From Sporomusa malonica (GTDB lineage: Bacteria; Bacillota; Negativicutes; Sporomusales; Sporomusaceae): 64,000 nucleotides of DNA. The stretch lies in NCBI RefSeq assembly GCF_041428715.1, contig NZ_CP155572.1; one strand, written 5' to 3'. Both the position numbers and the translations under genes were made by a program. Of the stretch, positions 54,689-63,812 are shown one piece after another (position 1 is the first letter of the stretch; each line of letters opens with the position of its first letter). A model generated the notes under the pieces. The model was not told where the DNA came from and ran no database searches. It saw only the letters and a program-made list of their open reading frames with translations.

Positions 54689-56056
54689 ATGAGCATGTTT
54701 TGTAACCAATGTGAACAAACCGCCCAGGGTACGGGTTGTACCAAAATCGGTGTATGTGGTAAAAACGAGGATCTTCAAAGCTTACAGGATATTTTAGTAT
54801 TCGGCCTTAAAGGTATAGCCGCCTATGCATACCACGCGCGTGAACTTGGTGCACGCGATGAAGAAGTAGACGCATTTGTGCACGATGCCATGTTCTTCAC
54901 TCTTACTAATGTCGACTTCAACCTTGACCGTCACATCGAAATGGTAATGAAATGCGGCCAAATGAATTATCGGGTCATGGAACTTTTAGACAAGGCCCAT
55001 ACCGATCGCTTCGGTAATCCTACTCCTACTAAAGTTTCTACTGGTACAAAATCTGGTCCTGGAATACTAATCACAGGCCACGACCTCCTCGACCTTTACG
55101 AACTTTTAAAACAAACCGAGGGTACTGGTATTAATATTTATACTCATAGTGAAATGCTGCCAGCCCATGCCTATCCAGAATTAAAGAAATTCCCGCATCT
55201 GGTAGCTAATTACGGTACTGCGTGGCAGAACCAACAAAAAGAATTCACTGATTTCCCAGGCGCAATCTTAGTTACGACCAACTGCATCATGCCTGTAAAA
55301 GACGCTTACAAAGACCGTTTATTTACTAGTGGCGTAGTCGGCATGGATGGTTGTCAGCATATTACAAACCGGAATTTCAGCGCCCTGATTGACAAAGCCA
55401 AGGCCTTGCCTGCTTTACCAGAAAATGCGGGCGGCAACCTGACAACAGGTTTTCACCATACTGCGATTTTAGGCTTAGCTGATAAAATCGTTGATGCAGT
55501 AAAAGCTGGCAAAATAAAACGTTTTTTCCTTGTTGGTGGTTGTGACGGCGCTAAAGTCGGCCGTAATTACTACACCGAACTTGTAGAGAAAATTCCTCAT
55601 GATTGTGTAATTCTAACAGTAGCCTGTGGTAAGTACCGTTTTAACCATCTTGAGCTTGGTGACATTGATGGTATTCCACGCTTACTCGACCTTGGACAAT
55701 GCAATAACTCCTACTCTGGAATTCAGGTTGCTTTAGCCTTATCCAAAGCTTTTAACTGTGGCGTTAACGACCTACCGCTTACCCTAATCTTATCTTGGTA
55801 CGAACAAAAAGCAGTTGCCATCCTCCTCACGCTGTTAAGTCTAGGTATCAAAAACATCCGGATTGGCCCTACTCCACCGGCCTTTATCTCTTCCAATGTA
55901 CTTAAAGTATTGCAAGACAATTTCAATTTACAACTTATCTCAACTGCAGATGAAGACCTAAAAGCCATCTTAGGGACCCTGCCTGAATCAAATCAAATTC
56001 CTGTTAAATCTGATTCTTTCTTGGCCCGCATTGCGTCTTGGCTTGGATTAAAATAA
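54689..56056 (+). CDS. hcp: Hydroxylamine reductase / hybrid cluster protein Hcp
   Basis: 455 residues, shorter than the 550-residue classes and consistent with the compact class lacking the extra helical domain. The N-terminal cysteines C5, C8, C17 and C23 follow the C-x2-C-x8-C-x5-C anaerobe spacing. Hybrid-cluster ligands appear at GHDLLDLY, HSEMLPAH, TTNC, GGCDGAK, ACGKYRF, DLGQC and EQKA. It reduces hydroxylamine and nitric oxide in nitrosative stress. It is convergent with nrfA, sharing the nitrite-ammonification theme. Confidence 0.95.
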   Translation: MSMFCNQCEQTAQGTGCTKIGVCGKNEDLQSLQDILVFGLKGIAAYAYHARELGARDEEVDAFVHDAMFFTLTNVDFNLDRHIEMVMKCGQMNYRVMELLDKAHTDRFGNPTPTKVSTGTKSGPGILITGHDLLDLYELLKQTEGTGINIYTHSEMLPAHAYPELKKFPHLVANYGTAWQNQQKEFTDFPGAILVTTNCIMPVKDAYKDRLFTSGVVGMDGCQHITNRNFSALIDKAKALPALPENAGGNLTTGFHHTAILGLADKIVDAVKAGKIKRFFLVGGCDGAKVGRNYYTELVEKIPHDCVILTVACGKYRFNHLELGDIDGIPRLLDLGQCNNSYSGIQVALALSKAFNCGVNDLPLTLILSWYEQKAVAILLTLLSLGIKNIRIGPTPPAFISSNVLKVLQDNFNLQLISTADEDLKAILGTLPESNQIPVKSDSFLARIASWLGLK

Positions 56057-56070
56057 ACCGAAATTAGAAA

Positions 56071-56108
56071 TACCCGCCTAAAACTTAACGTTTTAAGCGG
56101 GTATTTTT
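56071..56108 (+). terminator. Terminator of hcp
   Basis: 14-base arms (56071-56084 with 56090-56103, one or two wobbles) followed by TTTTT. It lies between convergent hcp and nrfA. Confidence 0.88.
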
Positions 56109-56134
56109 ACAAAATCCTCTGGTCATTACATATT

Positions 56135-57418
56135 TTATAAAGAATTGGTGCCAGCTGCTTTATTAGCAGCATCAATTGCCTGATGAGCTAAATCAATTGC
56201 CTGCCCTAGTGTGTTAAGCTCCTGCACAGGATTATGAAAACCCATACTATTGGCTGCGGCAACATAGTCCCAGTACCACTGGGCGCGACGCAGAAGCTCG
56301 CGGGCATTGGCCAGCTCAGTCTGGTTGGCGGCGCTATTTGTACCAGCCTTTTGAATGGCTCCATGCGCTCTAGCAATATTTTGTCCTGCCGTATGCTGAA
56401 GCTGCCAAACATTATCCTGGAAGGCTTTTACTTGACTGAACAACAACTCTTTGCCTTGAGTATGGCAAGGTGAGCAACTTTCATCTAGTGTTTTCAGCGG
56501 ACTTGTTATCCAGTGCGAAGTATACTTTTGTCCACTCTTGCGCATATATGGCATATGACAGTCGGCACAAGAAACGCCAAATTGACCGTGAACACCGTTC
56601 TGCCATTCTTCATAATCTGGGTGTTGTGCTTTTAGGACAGGTACCTGAGAATCTGTGTGGATAAAATCCTGGGCAAAACCGCTAGGTTTGGTTGAATAGT
56701 ATTCGTACATCTGCTGTGGCGTCAACCCTTTATCCCATGGAAAGGTAACCTTGAAAGTTCCTGGTTCAAAATAGTATTCCGAATGGCATTGAGCACAAAC
56801 ATAGCTGCGCATTTCCTCCCGGCTGGCTTTGCTGACATCAATGCCACGTTTCTGCATGGCTTCAGTAAAGGCCGGATTAATGACTCGAAGGCCCATTGTT
56901 TCTGGATCATGGCAGTTAGCACAGTTAACAGGATGCTTAGCCTTATCCATCAATTCGGTGAGCGGCTTACTGGCAAAGCCCCAGCCCATCTCTTGGTAAG
57001 CCTTCTCAATGTATGGAGTTTTACAGGTAATGCAAGCTCCTTTGGCGGCTGGGCCAATCCGTTTTGATTCACGCAGATCTTCCATGGCATAGGGGTGGCC
57101 TCTATCTTCGGTATAGTCTTTGCTAAACGGATTGCCTTTAAAGTTAGTGTACAGCTCTGGCTGCATCTCGGCTTTTTGTACTTTGACGCTGCCGCCATAA
57201 CCGGTCGGAGACGGTGCCATTTCCATATTCTTTTTATAGCCTGCGTATTCTAACGGATAGTTTTTACCCCATATCTCTGTGTCATATTCACCAATAGAAA
57301 TTTTAACAAGTTTAACCGTTGACTGTGGTTTAAAAATCCACACCCGACTGATAACTACACCGGTAAACAAAACAACAAGTGATAAAAATGCAATCAGCAA
57401 TTTTTGTGTCCTATTCAA
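56135..57418 (-). CDS. nrfA: Cytochrome c nitrite reductase NrfA, copy 1
   Basis: 427 residues. An N-terminal membrane-anchor or uncleaved signal helix (residues 8-28) and five heme sites: CITCK (the catalytic lysine-ligated heme) then CANCH, CAQCH, CADCH and CSPCH. Active-site Tyr follows the third motif (CHSEYYF), and KAQHP carries the active-site His. It reduces nitrite to ammonium with six electrons from NrfH. The TTG at 57418 is used, since GGAGGG is 8 bases upstream and the frame then starts as in copy 2. It overlaps nrfH by 8 bases. Confidence 0.95.
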   Translation of the reverse strand: MNRTQKLLIAFLSLVVLFTGVVISRVWIFKPQSTVKLVKISIGEYDTEIWGKNYPLEYAGYKKNMEMAPSPTGYGGSVKVQKAEMQPELYTNFKGNPFSKDYTEDRGHPYAMEDLRESKRIGPAAKGACITCKTPYIEKAYQEMGWGFASKPLTELMDKAKHPVNCANCHDPETMGLRVINPAFTEAMQKRGIDVSKASREEMRSYVCAQCHSEYYFEPGTFKVTFPWDKGLTPQQMYEYYSTKPSGFAQDFIHTDSQVPVLKAQHPDYEEWQNGVHGQFGVSCADCHMPYMRKSGQKYTSHWITSPLKTLDESCSPCHTQGKELLFSQVKAFQDNVWQLQHTAGQNIARAHGAIQKAGTNSAANQTELANARELLRRAQWYWDYVAAANSMGFHNPVQELNTLGQAIDLAHQAIDAANKAAGTNSL

Positions 57419-57884
57419 CGCGAATTCCCTCCTTAACAACAATCTGGTTGTGAATCATACCCCTGTGGCATTTCGTACATGATTGTCCGCCTGTAGACAT
57501 AAAGGTATTGGCAACTGTATGTGCGTGGCAACGCAGACAGTTACGTTCAACAATTGCTCGGCCTTTAGCGCTCAACCGAATCGTGTCAGGATAATCGCGT
57601 AAAAATTCATGATAAGTGTCATGCATTCCAGTTTGGTTTTTGACAATCATTTTTTCGACGATATTTTCTTGGGGTAAGTGGCAGTCGCCGCAAGTAAACT
57701 GACGGTGGTTAGACACTTGCCACGTAGCTGCGACATACTGCATAGAGTGACAACTGCTGCAAAATGAGGTCTTATCGGCATACGCAATACCACCACCAGC
57801 AATAGCCACTCCAATAACAGCGGCTAGAGCACCAAGCAACATCAGCTTAATACTGTTTTTCTCCAAGTACCTTTTCCAGCCCAC
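57411..57884 (-). CDS. nrfH: Cytochrome c nitrite reductase membrane subunit NrfH, copy 1
   Basis: 157 residues, a NapC/NrfH quinol dehydrogenase. One N-terminal helix (about 12-34) and four heme motifs CSSCH, CGDCH, CLRCH and CTKCH. It passes electrons from menaquinol to NrfA. GTG at 57884 has GAGGAGG eight bases upstream. Pair with nrfA copy 1 overlapping by 8 bases. Confidence 0.95.
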   Translation of the reverse strand: MGWKRYLEKNSIKLMLLGALAAVIGVAIAGGGIAYADKTSFCSSCHSMQYVAATWQVSNHRQFTCGDCHLPQENIVEKMIVKNQTGMHDTYHEFLRDYPDTIRLSAKGRAIVERNCLRCHAHTVANTFMSTGGQSCTKCHRGMIHNQIVVKEGIRVE

Positions 57885-57941
57885 TAAAGCTACCTCCTCG
57901 GTTTTAGCTGCATGTCCGTGCTATTATTTGCTCTATTAGAT

Positions 57942-57955
57942 TTCCAATCTTGGAA
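57942..57955 (-). promoter_or_regulatory. TTCCAA-TC-TTGGAA palindrome before nrfH copy 1
   Basis: A perfect 6-bp inverted repeat with 2-base centre, about 60 bases before the nrfH start and inside a likely promoter region. It could be an operator; no regulator is named. Confidence 0.35.
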
Positions 57956-58071
57956 TTGTTTATGCACTAGACTGGATAAGCCAGACAACAAATAGCATAA
58001 GCACGTCCTACTGAAATCAAAAAAAGGACTACCGACAGGTAACCCCAAAAATTTATACTTGCTCTATTTCA

Positions 58072-58103
58072 CAAAAAAAAGAAAGCCGAATACAACGGCT
58101 TTC
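58072..58103 (-). terminator. Terminator between the two nrfHA pairs
   Basis: 8-bp stem (58081-58088 with 58096-58103) and an eight-T run on the minus strand, directly past nrfA copy 2. It implies that copy 1 uses its own promoter. Confidence 0.9.
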
Positions 58104-58112
58104 TTTTTGACG

Positions 58113-59396
58113 TTAAAACTGTTTAATTCCAGCTGCCCTATTGGCGGCTTCAATGGCTTTGTGAGCTAGTTCGTTGGCTTGCCCGAGCGTATTAAGCGCC
58201 TGGGACGGGTTATGGAAGCCCATGCTGTTTTCAGCAGAAAGGAGATCCCAATACCATTGAGCTTTGCGCACGAGCTCGCGCGCTTGCGCGAGGTTGGCCT
58301 CGTCGACGTCAGGTTGTACAGCTGCTGCTTTTATCGCCTCATGAGCCCTGGCGATATTTTGCCCTGCCATGTGCTGTATTTCAAACGTCTGATCCTGGAT
58401 GATCTTTACGCGTTCCTGCAGCCAAGGTGCACCTTGACTGTGACAGGGAGAGCAAGAGGCATCCAGCGTTTTAAGAGGGCTGGTAACCTGGTGAGACGAA
58501 TATTTTTGCCCATCTTTTCTGGTATAGGGCATATGGCAGTCAGCACAGGAAACTCCTGATTTGCCATGAATGCCTGTCGAAAATAGCTCATAATCAGGAT
58601 GCTGGGCTTTAAGCATCGGAGCTTTGGAATCAGGGTGCTGCCAGTCCTGAACAAAGCCACTCGGCTTGTCGCTATAGTAAGCGTACATATCAGCCGGTTT
58701 AAGGCCCTTCTCCCATGGGAATACAACTTTAGTTGTGCCAGGCTCGAAATAATACTCAGAATGACACTGAGCGCAGACAAAGGTGCGCATATCTTCCCGT
58801 GATGCCTTGGTTACATCAATACCACGCTTAGCTTGAGCCTCAATGAACGCTGGGTTAATGACCCGAAGGTTCATAGTCGCCGGATCATGGCAGTTAGCAC
58901 AAGCGACTGTGTGTTTTGATTTATCTAGCATCTCTGGGAGCGGCTTGTTGGCATAACCCCAGCCCATTTCTTTGTAAGCCTGTTCCACGTAGGGCGTTTT
59001 ACAGGTTATACATGCGCCTTTACTGGCTGGGCCGATCCGTTTAGACTCGCGCAGATCTTCCATAGCATGTTCATGGCCTCGATCCTCGGCATAATCTTTA
59101 CTGAATGGCATGCCTTTAAATAGCATAGTGATCTCAGGTTGCATCTCAGATTTTTGGACTTTGATACTGCCACCATAGCCTGTTGGCGACGGCAGCTCTT
59201 CTGCTGTCTTCTTGTAGCTCGCATACTGTAAGGGATAATACTGCCCCCACACCGCTGGGTCAACCTCGCCTGCCGGAATTTTAGCCACTTTAACGGTAGC
59301 GGCAGGTTTGGCAACCCCAATGCGTACGACAACAAACCCAAAGAACAGCAAGAATACTGCGAGCAAGGCGATTAAAGATTTCTGCGGCTTACTCAA
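58113..59396 (-). CDS. nrfA: Cytochrome c nitrite reductase NrfA, copy 2
   Basis: 427 residues, the same length as copy 1 and strongly similar throughout. CITCK plus CANCH, CAQCH, CADCH and CSPCH motifs are all present. The TTG start at 59396 overlaps the nrfH stop by 8 bases, the same geometry as in copy 1. It ends the ccm-nrf transcription unit with a terminator. The active-site CHSEYYF and KAQHP are intact, so both copies look functional. Confidence 0.95.
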   Translation of the reverse strand: MSKPQKSLIALLAVFLLFFGFVVVRIGVAKPAATVKVAKIPAGEVDPAVWGQYYPLQYASYKKTAEELPSPTGYGGSIKVQKSEMQPEITMLFKGMPFSKDYAEDRGHEHAMEDLRESKRIGPASKGACITCKTPYVEQAYKEMGWGYANKPLPEMLDKSKHTVACANCHDPATMNLRVINPAFIEAQAKRGIDVTKASREDMRTFVCAQCHSEYYFEPGTTKVVFPWEKGLKPADMYAYYSDKPSGFVQDWQHPDSKAPMLKAQHPDYELFSTGIHGKSGVSCADCHMPYTRKDGQKYSSHQVTSPLKTLDASCSPCHSQGAPWLQERVKIIQDQTFEIQHMAGQNIARAHEAIKAAAVQPDVDEANLAQARELVRKAQWYWDLLSAENSMGFHNPSQALNTLGQANELAHKAIEAANRAAGIKQF

Positions 59397-59868
59397 CCTT
59401 TATCCCCCCTTTGCTTTTACTCATGCCGTGGACCAGGCCACGATGACATTTCAGGCAGTCCTGCCCACCGGCTGCCATAGCAGTATTTTCTACCGATGAT
59501 TGGTGGCAACGCAGGCAGTTGTCATTTACAATGGCCTTGCCTTGGGTTGATATTACCATTGTCGCAGGATAATCCCTCAGTACCTCGTGATACGTGTCAT
59601 TCATACCGGTCTTGCCTTTAACGATCAATTTGATCGCTAAATTTTGGTGCGGCAGGTGGCAATCAGTACAGTTAAACTGTTTGTGATTTGACGCCTGCCA
59701 GCTTGCTGCGCTTTCGGTCATTGAGTGACACGAGCTGCAGAACTGTGGACTGTCAGCATACGCGTACCCAGCACCGCCAGCCAGCATTCCCACTGCCGCA
59801 AGCGCCAAGACTGCCAGTGCAATCTTCAAAGCGTTACGGTTAAGGAATTGACCAGTATCCAAAAACAT
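59389..59868 (-). CDS. nrfH: Cytochrome c nitrite reductase membrane subunit NrfH, copy 2
   Basis: 159 residues. One transmembrane helix (about residues 15-38) and four heme motifs CSSCH, CTDCH, CLRCH and CLKCH. It lies 20 bases after ccmF, so the cytochromes and the factors that mature them are made from one transcript. Confidence 0.95.
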   Translation of the reverse strand: MFLDTGQFLNRNALKIALAVLALAAVGMLAGGAGYAYADSPQFCSSCHSMTESAASWQASNHKQFNCTDCHLPHQNLAIKLIVKGKTGMNDTYHEVLRDYPATMVISTQGKAIVNDNCLRCHQSSVENTAMAAGGQDCLKCHRGLVHGMSKSKGGIKVE

Positions 59869-59888
59869 CCCCTCCCCCTATGAATTTT

Positions 59889-62102
59889 TTAGTGGGTTCT
59901 ACTATTAGTCCTGGCAGCAGGACTTTGACCCCTTTGTAATAATTGTCTGTGGCCGACCAGTTTATTTACCCCAGCCCAGCCTGTCCCCACAGTAATCAGG
60001 ATGGCTCCCAGCCACACCAGATTGATCAGCGGTTTATAGCTGACTTCAGCCTCCAGCCGCTCCGGCCCAATGGCCAGTTTCGCCGCCTTGTTATCTTTAA
60101 ACTCTATCGTAACCTTGTCCTCGCTTGGTCTGATGCCGGTTATATGCAGCTTATACCGGTCAAAGGCAGTGACTGTCGAACCAATAATTCGTCCATTTTT
60201 ATTGGTAAGCTCTGGCTTAACTTGCTGAGTCTGTCCCTCAGCAGACACCTCAATTATGGCTTGAACCCGCACTTCAGAGGTTCCATCCATACCTGCCATA
60301 GTAAACTTAGTGAATTTCAGGCTTACACCATCCTGGGATAGCGACTGGCCTTTGACCAGTGTTAGTTCAGGCCCGGCAGCAACCTCCTCTTTTACGATAG
60401 GAGCAATATACATATCTGCAAGCACACTCCGGTAAATGCCTGGCTCTCTGGCTGCTGGCATCCCCTCTTTGTTGAGCTTAGTCAAAGCCTGAACAACAGC
60501 TTGGTTAGGCCCTACATGAAATGTATTATAGATACCTTTTCCCGACTGGTCTGCCTCAGTTCCGGCATAACTGACCTGCTGGCCGAAAACCTCCTGTGGC
60601 TGGCCCTGAACAAAAGTCACAGTTGCTGACTGGCTGGCCGCACCTGAGGTAATAATGCCTGCAAGCATGACAGCTACGCCAATATGACTGCAGGCTGCTG
60701 CCCGGGACATACGCTTGGTGAAAGCAGAGTAAACATTGGCAGCTACAGCAGCAACCGCCAGACAAAGAACAGTAATAAAAAGTGGCTGATACAACTTGAG
60801 CCAAACAGCCACCACCAGCCCACCTGCTAAAAACAGGCCAATCCACCAGTACTGCTTGATCCCGCCATAAGACCCGCTGCCCCACTTAGCCAACGGCCCT
60901 GCTATAAGCGCAGCCCCGATGGCTACCGCCAGTGGTAACGTAGCAGTATTATAGAAAACACTGCTCACACTCTTAGGACTGCCGAAGGCCATGGTAACAA
61001 GCGGCGTAGACATACCGACAAATACCAGCACACCGAAGAACGCCAGAATGAGAGCAGTAAACGCCAGGATAAATTCCCTGCTGGCAAGCCTGGAATACAA
61101 CTCCCCTGACGGCATACTAGGCCATTTGACGATATACAGAACAAAAGCGACAAATGCAGTCACCAGCACCGTCAGCCCTAAAAGACCACCTATGCCCTCA
61201 TCAGCAAACGAATGGGTGGAAAAATCGCTTAACACACCGCTACGAGTAAGAAACGTGCCGTAGAGAACCAAAACAAAGCTGCAGATTACCCCTGCATAAG
61301 CCTGTTTAACGGCTCCTGCCCGCACCTTGGCCATGACCAGGAGATGAGCCAATGCCCCAGCGGCCAGCCATGGCACCAGTGATGAATTCTCGACTGGATC
61401 CCAGGCCCAGTAGCCTCCCCAGCCCAACACCTTATATGCCCAAAAACCACCGATAAACATCCCCGCACCCAGACTTGACAGTGCAAACAGCGTCCATGTT
61501 GACGCGGCGTCCAGCCACTCCTGATGGCGTCCTGTCAGCATAGCACCCAGCCCATAGGCAAATGGTACAGCGAGCGCAGCATATCCCCAAAAGAGAATCG
61601 GTGGATGAATAACCATCCAAGGGTCCTGCAACAGCGGATTAAGACCAGCACCATCCAGGCGCGGTTCAGCCAACATCATAAACGGACTCTTAACAAGCAG
61701 CAGCCCTAGGAGCACTGCCTGGATTAGACTATACACAGCCATGACTGGCACTGGAGCAGCTGGTTTGCGTAAGAGAACCAGGCCGAAGACAGCATGAAAC
61801 ACCAGCCAGAGCATAAACGAGCCTTCCTGCCCAGCCCAAAAAGCTGAGACCTTATACGCCAGCGGCAAATCTCGCGACGAGTAACCAAATACATAGGCAT
61901 AGTCAAACCTGTTGCCTAAAAGTATGTACAGTAAGTAAAAAGCTGCCACGCCAATCAGCCCTGCTGATAAAACATAGAGTAGCCGTGCATTGCTTGACAG
62001 GCTTTGCTTGCCGGTTTGCTTATGACTTGCCGCTGCTGAGTAACAGATTGCTGCAAACACTGTAACAATAAGCGCTAACATTACTGCACCATAGCCAATC
62101 AT
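59889..62102 (-). CDS. ccmF: Cytochrome c heme lyase subunit CcmF
   Basis: 737 residues, about 15 membrane helices. The WWD motif WGGYWAWDPVENSSLVPWL and the conserved histidine HPPILFWGY are present. CcmF joins heme to the CxxCH sites of apocytochromes, normally with CcmH. The extended C-terminal periplasmic region (about residues 490-690) is longer than in E. coli CcmF, as in NrfE-type or CcmH-free systems. ATG 62102 overlaps the ccmE stop (ATGA). Confidence 0.95.
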   Translation of the reverse strand: MIGYGAVMLALIVTVFAAICYSAAASHKQTGKQSLSSNARLLYVLSAGLIGVAAFYLLYILLGNRFDYAYVFGYSSRDLPLAYKVSAFWAGQEGSFMLWLVFHAVFGLVLLRKPAAPVPVMAVYSLIQAVLLGLLLVKSPFMMLAEPRLDGAGLNPLLQDPWMVIHPPILFWGYAALAVPFAYGLGAMLTGRHQEWLDAASTWTLFALSSLGAGMFIGGFWAYKVLGWGGYWAWDPVENSSLVPWLAAGALAHLLVMAKVRAGAVKQAYAGVICSFVLVLYGTFLTRSGVLSDFSTHSFADEGIGGLLGLTVLVTAFVAFVLYIVKWPSMPSGELYSRLASREFILAFTALILAFFGVLVFVGMSTPLVTMAFGSPKSVSSVFYNTATLPLAVAIGAALIAGPLAKWGSGSYGGIKQYWWIGLFLAGGLVVAVWLKLYQPLFITVLCLAVAAVAANVYSAFTKRMSRAAACSHIGVAVMLAGIITSGAASQSATVTFVQGQPQEVFGQQVSYAGTEADQSGKGIYNTFHVGPNQAVVQALTKLNKEGMPAAREPGIYRSVLADMYIAPIVKEEVAAGPELTLVKGQSLSQDGVSLKFTKFTMAGMDGTSEVRVQAIIEVSAEGQTQQVKPELTNKNGRIIGSTVTAFDRYKLHITGIRPSEDKVTIEFKDNKAAKLAIGPERLEAEVSYKPLINLVWLGAILITVGTGWAGVNKLVGHRQLLQRGQSPAARTNSRTH

Positions 62103-62470
62103 TTGTTCACACTCCCTTGGTATTTGGACGGACATTTCACCAGCAGCTTGTCTGCCTGGAATTGCCCATTGCTATATTTACCAATAGCCACGATGCCTGT
62201 CGCTTGCTCTAGCCCCTCTGGTTTGACGCCCCGGTACACTACTGCCACTTCTTCACCGGCATCATCACGCAGCATAAACTGAGTTAATTTTCCATCTTCA
62301 GTAGGCGTTATTTTAGGAGATGCCAATGTTCCTTTAACCTGAACAGCACTTTTTGCACTTTTTGCCTGCGAAAAGGTTACATAAGGTGTAACTGAGCTTT
62401 GAAATACAAAAACGCTATAAGCGATAAACCCGGCAATAACTGCCAGACAAACCAGCCGGTACTTTTTCAT
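62099..62470 (-). CDS. ccmE: Heme chaperone CcmE, cysteine type
   Basis: 123 residues. An N-terminal membrane anchor and a beta-barrel with the CcmE pattern (VQVKGTLASPKI, TQFMLRDDAGEEVAVVYRG, LEQATGIVAIGKY). The heme-binding site reads KCPSKY, the CxxxY form, not the HxxxY of E. coli CcmE. Cysteine CcmE proteins are known from archaea and sulfate reducers with reduced Ccm systems. It overlaps ccmC by ATGA. Confidence 0.93.
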   Translation of the reverse strand: MKKYRLVCLAVIAGFIAYSVFVFQSSVTPYVTFSQAKSAKSAVQVKGTLASPKITPTEDGKLTQFMLRDDAGEEVAVVYRGVKPEGLEQATGIVAIGKYSNGQFQADKLLVKCPSKYQGSVNK

Positions 62471-63126
62471 ATCGGTAGCCCCTTTCCTGACGGCGCTGTT
62501 GCTCTGGCAACACTCCGGGTTATGAGTAAGCCATAGAGAGCCGTGGCCCCACCCACAGCAGCCAGCAGCACATACAGCATGATCGGCTCCATAGTTACCT
62601 TGCCGGCACTGTTAAGCACAGGCTCTGGGTGCAGCGAAAAGTACATGCGCGGGATAATAAACATCAAGAATGGTACAGTTAAAAAGGATAACAGCGCATA
62701 CACAGCACTCACGACCGCCCGCCGCTCCTCTTCTTCAATGGCTGTCCTAAGTGCCAGATAAGCACCGTAAATTAATAGCAAAATAAACACGGTCGTCTGC
62801 CGGGGGTCCCAATTCCAATATGCTCCCCAGGTCAGCTTAGCAAAAACTGCACCGCTGACTGTCGCCAAGAGGCAAAATCCGAGCCCCAACCGGGCCGAGC
62901 AGGCACTCACACAATCATATTTACGCTGCCTGGTTCTGAGATACTGCCCAGCTGCAGCGGCTGAAACCAGAAAGGCCAGTACTGACACCCAGGCAACAGG
63001 AATGTGAAAAAAGGCAATCCGGACAAGGTAACCCAGTCCCTCTGCCGGCGGCACCAGGTAAAATACAGCAAACATCACTCCGGCTATCCATACTGCAATT
63101 AATGATGCAACTATTCTAAAATTCAT
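62467..63126 (-). CDS. ccmC: Heme exporter/handling protein CcmC
   Basis: 219 residues, six membrane helices, with the WWD-type signature LTWGAYWNWDPRQTTVFIL and conserved heme-ligand histidines (AFFHIPVAW; SLHPEP). It loads heme on CcmE. ATG 63126 has TTAGGAGGA upstream. Confidence 0.95.
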   Translation of the reverse strand: MNFRIVASLIAVWIAGVMFAVFYLVPPAEGLGYLVRIAFFHIPVAWVSVLAFLVSAAAAGQYLRTRQRKYDCVSACSARLGLGFCLLATVSGAVFAKLTWGAYWNWDPRQTTVFILLLIYGAYLALRTAIEEEERRAVVSAVYALLSFLTVPFLMFIIPRMYFSLHPEPVLNSAGKVTMEPIMLYVLLAAVGGATALYGLLITRSVARATAPSGKGLPI

Positions 63127-63134
63127 ACATCCTC

Positions 63135-63812
63135 CTAATCCTGCCAAAGATAGTCAAACAAGAGTACTCCGGCGGCCACAACAGCGGCGTCATAGCCGGC
63201 CATAAACACCAATTCGCTTAATTCAGGTACACCGCCTGATAGAATCTTGGCCGTCGCACCAATGGCGCTTAAAAACTGTGGCAGCAGCACTGGAAAAGTA
63301 AGCACCGTAAAGATAGCCTGCTTACCTTGTGCGTACATAACCATAGCGGCTGTCAATGTAGACACAGTCGCTATTCCTGCACAGCCAAGCGCCAAAACGG
63401 TGATAAAGGGCAACCAATTCCCAACTTCGACGGCTAGAAAAATGGTAAACAGCGGCACCACCAGACAGGCCAAGCCGCTTAAAAGAGCTAGATTAAACAA
63501 CAATTTACCGAAAAAGACAGCTTGACCAGTAGCATATAATCGCAGACCCAGCAAGGTACCCGCTTCCTGCTCCTGGACAAACACCCGAGCTAAACCGGCC
63601 ATGGCACAGAAAAATAGCACAACCCAGAGAAGCGCGGCGGCTAATTCCGGTGGCAAAGCCGCTCCGGCTATCGCCATGCTGACACTTGACAACGCTGTCA
63701 GCGCGAACATAATTAGCGCTCCGGCAGCGTACCTTGTTCTCATTTCACATACCGCATCTTTGACCAAGACTGCCCATACGGCACTACTAAAGCTCAATTG
63801 TACTGTTGCCAT
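63135..63812 (-). CDS. ccmB: Heme ABC exporter permease CcmB
   Basis: 225 residues, six helices. AVLVKDAVCEMRTRYAAGALIMFALTAL (read in pieces) and the FVQEQEAGTLLGLRL loop are family features. It forms the CcmAB ATPase that frees holo-CcmE. ATG 63812 lies inside the ccmA end (26-base overlap). Confidence 0.94.
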   Translation of the reverse strand: MATVQLSFSSAVWAVLVKDAVCEMRTRYAAGALIMFALTALSSVSMAIAGAALPPELAAALLWVVLFFCAMAGLARVFVQEQEAGTLLGLRLYATGQAVFFGKLLFNLALLSGLACLVVPLFTIFLAVEVGNWLPFITVLALGCAGIATVSTLTAAMVMYAQGKQAIFTVLTFPVLLPQFLSAIGATAKILSGGVPELSELVFMAGYDAAVVAAGVLLFDYLWQD

